A DNA stretch of 6,361 bases from Verrucomicrobiota bacterium (GTDB lineage: Bacteria; Verrucomicrobiota; Verrucomicrobiia; Opitutales; UBA2995): the NCBI GenBank assembly GCA_027297085.1, contig JAPUIL010000360.1, forward strand, positions 1 through 6,361. The letters are read 5' to 3'. A program made the position numbers and the translations under genes. Below the pieces are notes generated by a model. The model worked only from the letters and a program-made list of their open reading frames with translations. It had not been told where the DNA came from and ran no database searches. Within the stretch, counting starts at the first letter, position 1. Every line of letters begins with the position of its first letter. Below are positions 1 to 5,280 of this stretch, piece by piece.

Positions 1-1
1 T

Positions 2-184
2 GGTGGCTTACCTGAAGGCGAATTAGGAATCTACAAAGAGAATTCCAAGTCAATGGGGGTCGCGAGCAAGCTTGCTCCTACATTTGAAAATTTCGATTCG
101 AAGTGTAGGAGCTACCTTGGTAGCGAAACTGCAGTCGCATTAGATTCTATTCCTAATTTTAAGTTGAAGGAAGAAAAGGATTAA
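2..184 (+). CDS. 3' end of an unrecognised protein gene (partial, 60 codons), with REP-encoded tail
   Basis: This frame is open from the first full codon of the window to a TAA at 182-184 and enters from outside, so the start is not visible. The visible peptide begins GGLPEGELGIYKENSKSMG, which looks like normal protein sequence, and continues into a part encoded by two REP-like palindromes (containing GVASKLAPT and CRSYLGSETAVALDS). It ends in a charged tail, KLKEEKD. I do not recognise the family from this fragment. The next gene on the same strand starts 45 bases downstream, so the two may be cotranscribed. The middle and end of the peptide are probably acquired sequence. The original stop may have been displaced when the repeat inserted, leaving a C-terminal extension. 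The alternative is that the gene ends earlier or is decayed, but no stop occurs in this frame before 182. Confidence 0.55.
   Translation, partial: GGLPEGELGIYKENSKSMGVASKLAPTFENFDSKCRSYLGSETAVALDSIPNFKLKEEKD
21..158. repeat. 10-bp inverted repeat bracketing REP pair 1
   Basis: AATTAGGAAT at 21-30 is matched by its exact reverse complement ATTCCTAATT at 149-158. The arms sit roughly symmetrically outside the REP pair at 59-129. They could be the ends of a larger REP-carrying miniature element, or a chance 10-base match in AT-rich sequence. I see no clear target-site duplication outside the arms. Confidence 0.3.
59..129. repeat. REP-like inverted pair 1 (heads inward)
   Basis: Two REP-like units lie in opposite orientation. 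The left unit (59-82, minus orientation) reads TGTAGGAGCAAGCTTGCTCG on its own strand. The right unit (104-129, plus) begins TGTAGGAGCTACCTTGGTAG. Both share the head TGTAGGAGC, followed by a short palindrome and a GCGA-type tail. The stems differ: GAGCAAGCTTGCTC in the left unit and GCTACC-TT-GGTAGC in the right. The heads face each other across 21 bases, and GCTCCTACA (74-82) pairs perfectly with TGTAGGAGC (104-112). The units resemble the REP elements well known from Pseudomonas, which are mobilised in pairs (REPINs) by RAYT transposases. No such transposase is in the window. The pair lies inside an open reading frame and is translated. Confidence 0.75.
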
Positions 185-217
185 AGCGGCGGCTTGACCC
201 GGCCCTTCATGCATAGT

Positions 218-221
218 AGGA
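218..221 (+). promoter_or_regulatory. Ribosome binding site that decides the propeller start
   Basis: AGGA at 218-221 lies 8 bases before the ATG at 230. The earlier in-frame starts (TTG at 194, ATG at 209) have no comparably placed site and would put polar residues ahead of the signal peptide. This supports 230 as the start. Confidence 0.55.
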
Positions 222-229
222 ACATTGGT

Positions 230-1315
230 ATGAAGTTTTTTGCTGTATGGGTACTCATGCTTTCCTTCGGCCTAACCCTTCTGGCCAAAGAGAACAATGG
301 GATAAATCGATATTTATATATGAGCTCGCCGGACGGTGCTCAAAAACAAGGAAGGTCGGAACCGGGTATCCTCATTTTTGATATTGATAACGACCACAAA
401 TTTGTCCGACGAATCGATATTCCCATTTTCGAAGAAGGTCTGCGCGGATTTACCGGGAGCCTGATAAACCACAGTGTTTATTACTCCACTACCAATCGCA
501 GGTTGGGTTGCTTTGATTTGGAAACCGAAAAAATCCTTTGGGAAAGACAATACCCACGCGGATGCGACCGGACTTCGATTACCTTGGATGGCAAAAAACT
601 CTATGTTCCTACCGGCTGGTGGTACAAGGGCGAGGACAGCGGATTTTTAGTTATTGATGCAAGCAATGGTCATCTAATCAAACGCATCGAAGTTGGCCCT
701 CAAGCCCACAACAGCATTGTCAGTTTGGACGACCGACGGGTTTATTTGGGAACCGACATGATGCTCACCGTTTTTGACACAGCTACGGATCAAATTGTAC
801 AGCAGATCAAAGATGTCGGTGAGCGAGGCGTGTTTCCCTACACGATCAACAGCAGCCAGGAGATCGCCTATGTCTGCCTGGGGGATCATGTCGGATTTGA
901 TGTGGTCGATCTGATTCAGGGCAAACGGCTGCATCGAGTATTGGCTGGAGACGCACCCATAGAAAACCGCACGCATGGAGCCGGATTAACCCCGGACGAA
1001 TCAGAACTGTGGATCAGCGATCAGAAAGGCCAGAAGCTATTTATTTTTGACGCCACTCAAATGCCACCCACACCCAAAGGACATGTTGAATTGTCTGACG
1101 GTGGCCATGGATGGGTCTGTTTCAGCCTGGATGGCAAGTATGCCTGGAACCATGCCCCTGACATTTTCGATGCCAGAACCAAAGAGAAGATCGGAATGTT
1201 TAGAGACGCTTCCGGAAAACCGGTAAGCAGCTCAAAGTTTATCGAAATTCATTTCAACGAAGCCGGTAAAGTTGTGGAAATGAGCAACGAATTTGCCTTA
1301 GGCAGAAAATTGTAG
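230..1315 (+). CDS. Secreted YVTN/YncE-like seven-repeat beta-propeller protein
   Basis: The product is a 361-residue exported beta-propeller of the YVTN/YncE type. From the ATG at 230 it begins with a signal peptide: MKFF, a hydrophobic core to about residue 18, then AKENNG. A possible TTG start at 194 would add 12 residues but lacks a good ribosome binding site. Seven copies of a degenerate blade motif (hydrophobic-FD-x-x-T/D-x-x-hydrophobic) occur near residues 47-64, 92-108, 139-155, 179-196, 222-238, 270-288 and 309-326, the number expected for a closed seven-bladed ring. Two His-Gly motifs stand out, THGAGLTPDESELWISD (249-250) and GGHGWVCFSLDG (293-294). Such proteins act as periplasmic or surface binding scaffolds, and no enzymatic function can be assigned. 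The TAG stop lies inside a REP-like repeat, so the 3' end may have been reset by that element. The nearest upstream gene ends 45 bases before this start on the same strand. Confidence 0.88.
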   Translation: MKFFAVWVLMLSFGLTLLAKENNGINRYLYMSSPDGAQKQGRSEPGILIFDIDNDHKFVRRIDIPIFEEGLRGFTGSLINHSVYYSTTNRRLGCFDLETEKILWERQYPRGCDRTSITLDGKKLYVPTGWWYKGEDSGFLVIDASNGHLIKRIEVGPQAHNSIVSLDDRRVYLGTDMMLTVFDTATDQIVQQIKDVGERGVFPYTINSSQEIAYVCLGDHVGFDVVDLIQGKRLHRVLAGDAPIENRTHGAGLTPDESELWISDQKGQKLFIFDATQMPPTPKGHVELSDGGHGWVCFSLDGKYAWNHAPDIFDARTKEKIGMFRDASGKPVSSSKFIEIHFNEAGKVVEMSNEFALGRKL

Positions 1316-1384
1316 GAGCGGCTTTATGCCGCGATTGTATTCGGGTATGATTGTAAGAGTGGAGGCATAAAGCCGCTCCTTCCA
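1311..1384. repeat. REP-like inverted pair 2 (heads outward), overlapping a stop codon
   Basis: The left unit (plus orientation) starts TGTAGGAGCGGCTTTATGCC at 1311 and its palindrome GCGGC-TTTAT-GCCGC is intact. The right unit (minus orientation, to 1384) carries the same head and stem with small changes: TGGAAGGAGC for the head and GCCTC for GCCGC. AGGAGCGGCTTTATGCC (1314-1330) and GGCATAAAGCCGCTCCT (1364-1380) form a perfect 17-bp inverted repeat around a 33-base centre. The TGTAGGAGC head matches that of the pair at 59-129, but here the heads point outward. The propeller gene's TAG stop (1313-1315) is part of the left head. The pair fills nearly the whole gap between two convergent genes, a typical REP/BIME location. 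Confidence 0.8.
1314..1380. terminator. Possible bidirectional terminator or mRNA 3'-end stabiliser formed by REP pair 2
   Basis: The 17-bp GC-rich stem lies between the stop codons of two convergent genes (1315 and 1389) and would form a strong hairpin in either transcript. For minus-strand transcription the stem is followed shortly by CAATTTTC, a short U run. For plus-strand transcription there is only CTTCC, so it is not a classic intrinsic terminator in that direction. Protecting mRNA 3' ends is a known role of REP hairpins and is the alternative reading. Confidence 0.4.
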
Positions 1385-1388
1385 ACAC

Positions 1389-2411
1389 CTACACTCGGAA
1401 GTACGGTTTGATGTTATTAAACAACACTTCGAATTCCTGTTGGTCTACTTTGTCCCAGGTGATGTCGTAAGGATTCACACGCGTACGGGAATTTTTGAAA
1501 ATTCCACGGCGTCTTAGGATCTCTTTCTCCATGGGAACAGAAAAATTCTTCTTAAAAGTTACCAGGGTGACTACTTTATCGAAAATAACTTGAGCTTCCT
1601 TCTCTTTACCGGCCAGGAAGAGATCGAAGACCTCGGCGTAAACATCGGTAATAGATGAACCGGGCATAGTGCCACGGCAACCGCGACGGAGCTCATTTAA
1701 CAGGGTTGAACCCCAGGAACCGGAAAAGACTCCACGAAGCAGTCCCTCACCCTTATCGACCATGGCGCCAATTCGGTGGGTAACCGGGCTAGCTTCTTCT
1801 TTAATGTATGCGATAGTTGGGTACTCTTTCGACAGTTCGATAATGGTATCGGTCGGTAGAGCCGGTCCAAAACTGCCACCACTGTTTTGAATAAAAATTG
1901 GCAGGCTCACCGTTTGCGCCAAGTTTCGGTAATAGTCCGCAGCCTTATCCACAGTTGGACGACTAGAATAAGGAGGAAGCGAAATTATGCCATCCGCTCC
2001 AATAGCTTCGGCATGTTTGGCTAGCTTCAGAGAAACTTTCCAGTAATTGGTGGATTGTACGCCGATGATGACCGGGCAACGACCCGCCGCTTCCTTGACT
2101 ATCAGTTCCGCCGTATCTATGCGCTCCTCTTCGGTCAGCACATAAAACTCACTGGCCAGCTGCGGCCAGACCATGCCCCCGCCCCCGGCAGCCACCACAA
2201 AGTTCACCTGTTTCTTCATGGCCTCAGAATCGATAGACTCATCATCTCGATAAGGCGTCTGCATGATAGGGAAAATGCCTTTAAACGGTTCATGCTTGCC
2301 CCACTGCCCAGAGGCGGGAGCGGCGGAAAGATTGCTGACCAGGCCGGGGAACACGGTGGAGGCACCAAAGCCTCCGATAACAGAATGTTTGAGAAAATCT
2401 CTACGTTTCAT
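1389..2411 (-). CDS. Tat-leader DapA/N-acetylneuraminate-lyase family aldolase (dihydrodipicolinate synthase family)
   Basis: The product has 340 residues: a leader of about 30 residues plus a class I aldolase barrel of about 300, close to the family norm. The leader starts MKRRDFLKHSVIGGFG, a twin-arginine motif followed by a weakly hydrophobic stretch and an AAPA cleavage-like region. In the barrel, Lys204 in AYIKEE is the expected Schiff-base lysine and Tyr148 in LPPYSSRP the expected catalytic tyrosine. GSWGSTLLNELRRGCRGTMPG (231-251) matches the conserved glycine-rich segment late in the barrel. The GTTGE carboxylate-binding loop is replaced by VWPQLASEF (81-89), so lysine biosynthesis is unlikely. 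Retro-aldol cleavage of a 2-keto-3-deoxy sugar acid, or a related 2-keto acid, is more plausible. It lies 59 bases after the dehydratase gene, as the second gene of a two-gene unit. No clear Shine-Dalgarno precedes the ATG. The exact substrate cannot be read from the sequence. Confidence 0.88.
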   Translation of the reverse strand: MKRRDFLKHSVIGGFGASTVFPGLVSNLSAAPASGQWGKHEPFKGIFPIMQTPYRDDESIDSEAMKKQVNFVVAAGGGGMVWPQLASEFYVLTEEERIDTAELIVKEAAGRCPVIIGVQSTNYWKVSLKLAKHAEAIGADGIISLPPYSSRPTVDKAADYYRNLAQTVSLPIFIQNSGGSFGPALPTDTIIELSKEYPTIAYIKEEASPVTHRIGAMVDKGEGLLRGVFSGSWGSTLLNELRRGCRGTMPGSSITDVYAEVFDLFLAGKEKEAQVIFDKVVTLVTFKKNFSVPMEKEILRRRGIFKNSRTRVNPYDITWDKVDQQEFEVLFNNIKPYFRV

Positions 2412-2470
2412 GGAGTGCTGAGTATTGATGTTAGATGGGTTGTTGTATTAATTATTGAAGGTAAGTGCTA

Positions 2471-3814
2471 TTAAATCCACTCATTCCACTCGAGGGTGGG
2501 TTTAAAATAGCTGCGATCTTTGGGGTGCAGAATCGCTTTTATACCTTCTTCGTTGAGGGTAATGCCGAGACCGGGAGCTTCGTCGGGGACATAAGCAAAT
2601 CCATCAGCATAAATTGGTTTATCCTCCACCACGTTTACCATGTTCAACATTTCAGGAATTTCGTCTCCTTCCTGGTGAAACTCCAGCACCATAGAGTTTT
2701 CGGTGGCAGCGGCAATGTGAACGTTGGCCATATAGGATATGGCTGTTCCCGTGAAGTGCTGAGCCATACTAATACCCTTATCCTGAGCATAATCACCAAT
2801 CTTCTTTGTCTCCAACAGTCCGCCAGCCGACGCTTGGTCGGGATGTACGATATCCACCGCCTGGGCGTCACAAATTTCTTTAAAGGATTCTTTGAGGTAC
2901 ATGTTCTCTCCCGTCAGCACAGGAATCTCGATCGACTCCTTAAGTTGCTTTAATTGTGCGGTATTTTGCCAGCGCAGTGGATCTTCCATCCAAGCCAGCT
3001 TGAATGGCTCCACAGCTTTGCCTAAGCGGATCATGGAATTCAAATCAGAAGCTCTAAAGTGGTCAGCGGAAACAGGTATATCGTAGCCAATCAAGTCCCG
3101 CACTTTGCCGAAATACTCCACCAATGCATCTATGCCTTTCTGACTTAAAATGTTCTCAGTTTCGTAAACATAACCGCCTTCGATGGCTCCCACCACATAG
3201 TAGCAGCGAGTCATCTTTATCCATGTGAAACCTTCCACTTCAGTGCGATGTTTGATTCGAGGCGCCAAATTGTCGAAATTGGCGTCGCCCATGAAGTCTG
3301 TGTAAAGGCGTATTTTATCGCGAAACCGCCCTCCCAGCATCTGCCAGCAAGGAACACCAAAAGCTTTTCCAGCCAAGTCCCAACAAGCCGTCTCTATCGC
3401 TGCGACGCCACTACCCTCTTTGTATTGTCCGCCGTAACGTTTGATGGATTTAAAAATCCTTTCCACATTGCAGGGGTTTTGCCCCAAAATTTTACTTTTC
3501 AGTTTCAATGCAAGACGTGGATCCGCGTTTTCACGAACTTCGCCCAGTCCATAGATCCCCTGATTTGTATCAATGCGGATTATGGGGGTGGCACGATCCA
3601 GGTGATCGACCAACACATATCGAAGGTCTGTAATTTTCAAATCCGATGGACTCGAATTGCGATTCACACCAGATGTAACATGTGCAACCAGGTCTTCTAT
3701 GGGCAATCCAGCCATGGCTCCTAATGAAACTCCACCCAGGACAGATTTTTTAATAAAATCGCGGCGACCTAGCTCGAGGCCGGAGGGAGCAAAATGTTTT
3801 GAAAAGGGATTCAT
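2471..3814 (-). CDS. Tat-leader enolase-superfamily (mandelate racemase/muconate lactonizing type) sugar-acid dehydratase
   Basis: The product has 447 residues. The leader carries RRDFIKKS at 17-24, a Tat motif, then a hydrophobic stretch. The N-terminal capping domain runs to about residue 170, followed by the barrel. Metal ligands are Asp251 (SADHF), Glu277 (WMEDP) and Glu303 (LTGEN). Asp326 (HPD) and His353 (QHF) form the Asp-His dyad. Spacings 26, 26, 23 and 27 are identical to mandelate racemase D195/E221/E247/D270/H297. The second lysine of the KxK motif is Thr202 (IKMT), and about 20 extra residues lie between this motif and Asp251. Together this suggests an aldonate-type dehydratase making a 2-keto-3-deoxy acid rather than a racemase. 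The substrate (galactonate, rhamnonate or similar) is not determined. AGG at 3821-3823 lies 6 bases before the start and supports it. It is the first gene of a unit with the aldolase, which would take its product. Confidence 0.9.
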   Translation of the reverse strand: MNPFSKHFAPSGLELGRRDFIKKSVLGGVSLGAMAGLPIEDLVAHVTSGVNRNSSPSDLKITDLRYVLVDHLDRATPIIRIDTNQGIYGLGEVRENADPRLALKLKSKILGQNPCNVERIFKSIKRYGGQYKEGSGVAAIETACWDLAGKAFGVPCWQMLGGRFRDKIRLYTDFMGDANFDNLAPRIKHRTEVEGFTWIKMTRCYYVVGAIEGGYVYETENILSQKGIDALVEYFGKVRDLIGYDIPVSADHFRASDLNSMIRLGKAVEPFKLAWMEDPLRWQNTAQLKQLKESIEIPVLTGENMYLKESFKEICDAQAVDIVHPDQASAGGLLETKKIGDYAQDKGISMAQHFTGTAISYMANVHIAAATENSMVLEFHQEGDEIPEMLNMVNVVEDKPIYADGFAYVPDEAPGLGITLNEEGIKAILHPKDRSYFKPTLEWNEWI

Positions 3815-3977
3815 TGGGTGCCTAGCAACAAAGCTTGAGAATTGGAATGGTTAAAGAGTAATTGGGGATACTTCTAAGTTGAATGCCTGGTGTCCCAGTG
3901 TCCAACCTAACTTTTAGTCCGAACGAGCAATCACCCGGAATTATTGCTTTCAAGAAATTCTAAAAGCAGTCACTGTA

Positions 3978-4006
3978 GTTTTCGTCTATTCGCCCGTTTA
4001 TATAAT
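3978..4006 (+). promoter_or_regulatory. Likely promoter of the hydrolase-symporter unit (perfect -10, weak -35)
   Basis: TATAAT at 4001-4006 matches the consensus -10 exactly. The -35 region 17 bases upstream (GTTTTC, 3978-3983) is poor, which may mean an activator is needed. Transcription would begin near 4013, only about 13 bases before the ATG at 4026. No Shine-Dalgarno is seen in TTCTTACTTT, so the gene would have a very short, SD-less leader. The region 3815-4025 is the divergent gap to the dehydratase gene. I could not find a convincing minus-strand promoter in it. Confidence 0.5.
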
Positions 4007-4025
4007 CAATCGAAATTCTTACTTT

Positions 4026-5204
4026 ATGAAACCCCTATATATTTTCCAATCTTGTTTGCTAACAATCCTACTGCCCCTTGCCACATTCGCAGGTGAACAG
4101 ATCCAACCCATACCCACAGGCGTTTGGAAGGAGCATGGACTAACAGAAGTTCAAAGAAATTCTATTCGCGAGGCGTTCCAAAAGGGTGTGGACGAAAAAA
4201 TGATTCCCGGAGGCGCCATGGTCCTGATCCACCGCGGTGAGAATATTTTTGAAGAAGCCTTTGGGCTCGCAAACCTGGAAACCAAAAAACCATTCACGGT
4301 CAATACTCCCTGCCGTATTGCTTCTCTGACAAAACCACATACTTCCACTATGATTTCGCTGTTGGCTGATCAGGGAAAACTTTCCCTGAACGATCGAGTC
4401 GATAAATATATACCGGAATTTAAGGAATTCGAAGTTCAGGGAAAAGATTCCCTGGTCAAAGCGCCAACGCTTGCCCAATGCCTATCCCACACCGCGGGCT
4501 TTGGTTCGAACAACGAACTAAAAGCCGGACAATTCACAGTAAACCTGAACGGGCAACTTGAAGACGTTATGGCAGACCTGGCGACCAAGAAATTGATGAC
4601 AGAACCAGGCACCAAGTACGCGTATTCGCGCCTGGGGTACATGACGGCAGGGAGAGTCGCGGAGATTGTTACCGGCAAATCCTATCAGGAGGTCATGGAA
4701 GAGGTGCTATTTAAACCCATCGGCGCAAGGGATTCGACTTTCGATCTCACCGATGAACTAAGCCAGAAAATGGCCACACCCTATGAGAAAACAAAAAAAG
4801 GTCTAATAGAACGTACCGGACTGGGTATGGGCACCGCCATAAATCCTGGTGGCAACCTCATTACCACTCTCGATGGGGTATCGCGATTATTCATGCTGCA
4901 TCGCAATCGTGGAAAGGTCGACGGCCAGCGAATTATTTCGGAAGAAACACTTAAAAAGATGTATATTCTTCAGCCCGGCAGCGAGGGGTCAGGTATGGGT
5001 TACGGCCTAGGTTTCAGGATCTTGCAAAAGCGGCCCGACGGAACTGCCAACCGGATCCAACACACCGGGGCGTCTGGCACGATAGGCATAATCGATTTTG
5101 ATCTGGATCTGATTGTCATCATCCTGACTCAGGTACCGCAGGCTCAAACCAACAACTGGCGCAGACCCTTGCTGCAAACCACCTTTAACATATTTCAAGA
5201 GTAA
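4026..5204 (+). CDS. Secreted serine hydrolase, class C beta-lactamase-like family (PF00144 type)
   Basis: The product has 392 residues, normal for the family. The signal peptide MKPLYIFQSC...ATFAG (about 1-23) directs it to the periplasm or outside. The serine-lysine motif is S100-L-T-K103 within RIASLTKPHT. The third active-site box is H346-T-G348 within IQHTGASG, the esterase-like form of KTG. The region LSHTAGFG (154-161) and a GYGLGF box (326-330) are also typical. The middle box, usually Y-S-N, reads Y200-S-R202, an unusual change at a residue that normally contacts the substrate. The family includes esterases, D-amino-acid amidases, transacylases and beta-lactamases. Beta-lactam resistance should not be assumed, and an esterase or peptidase role beside a transporter is more likely. 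It is the first gene after the 4001 promoter, and the symporter follows after 72 bases. Confidence 0.9.
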   Translation: MKPLYIFQSCLLTILLPLATFAGEQIQPIPTGVWKEHGLTEVQRNSIREAFQKGVDEKMIPGGAMVLIHRGENIFEEAFGLANLETKKPFTVNTPCRIASLTKPHTSTMISLLADQGKLSLNDRVDKYIPEFKEFEVQGKDSLVKAPTLAQCLSHTAGFGSNNELKAGQFTVNLNGQLEDVMADLATKKLMTEPGTKYAYSRLGYMTAGRVAEIVTGKSYQEVMEEVLFKPIGARDSTFDLTDELSQKMATPYEKTKKGLIERTGLGMGTAINPGGNLITTLDGVSRLFMLHRNRGKVDGQRIISEETLKKMYILQPGSEGSGMGYGLGFRILQKRPDGTANRIQHTGASGTIGIIDFDLDLIVIILTQVPQAQTNNWRRPLLQTTFNIFQE

Positions 5205-5205
5205 C

Positions 5206-5236
5206 AGGCAGAGGAGGTATGGAACAAACCTTGCCT
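5206..5236 (+). other. Possible hairpin just after the hydrolase stop
   Basis: AGGCA(g)AGG (5206-5214) can pair with CCTTGCCT (5229-5236): 8 base pairs with one bulged base and a 14-base loop, followed by only a short T run. The strong Shine-Dalgarno-like AGGAGG (5212-5217) is partly in the stem. It could be a weak attenuator, an mRNA processing site or chance. Confidence 0.25.
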
Positions 5237-5249
5237 TTGGGTCCTGAAT

Positions 5250-5280
5250 CCATGACTTAAGTTTATCTCAAGATTCATGG
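5250..5280 (+). promoter_or_regulatory. Possible hairpin hiding the symporter start codon
   Basis: CCATGACTT (5250-5258) can pair with AAG-at-TCATGG (5270-5280), giving 9 pairs with a 2-base bulge and an 11-base loop. The ATG start (5277-5279) is in the 3' arm. Such a stem could lower symporter translation unless ribosomes finishing the hydrolase, or a regulator, open it. The stem is short and AT-containing, so this is tentative. Confidence 0.3.

Noticed and set aside
59..1384. CRISPR array or attachment sites made from the palindromic repeats
   Set aside because: Only two separate inverted pairs with unequal stems, no regular spacing, no cas genes and no integrase.
2055..2474. 139-codon plus-strand open frame opposite the aldolase start
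   Set aside because: Antisense shadow of the aldolase leader and barrel start, rich in Arg and His with no recognisable domain.
2465..2953. 162-codon plus-strand open frame opposite the dehydratase gene
   Set aside because: It lies wholly antisense to a gene with all its catalytic residues in place, and its translation resembles no protein I know.
3248..3724. 158-codon plus-strand open frame opposite the dehydratase N-terminal half
   Set aside because: Antisense shadow. The real gene on the minus strand carries the Tat leader and capping domain here.
3815..3900. Minus-strand promoter for the dehydratase gene
   Set aside because: The best pair (TTCAAC, 17 bases, TACTCT) matches consensus at only half the positions, so I do not report it as a feature.
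3954..4019. Direct repeat GAAATTCT (3954-3961 and 4012-4019) as an operator pair
   Set aside because: Only 8 AT-rich bases, 58 apart, not palindromic, and one copy lies after the expected transcription start; likely chance.
4026..5204. Antibiotic-resistance beta-lactamase
   Set aside because: The HTG and YSR boxes and the neighbouring symporter fit a general esterase or peptidase of this large family; nothing points to beta-lactam hydrolysis.
5219..5260. 13-codon open frame directly after AGGAGGT, as a possible leader peptide
   Set aside because: The AGGAGG is only one base from the ATG, too close for normal initiation, and the peptide MEQTLPLGPESMT shows no attenuator-type codon run.
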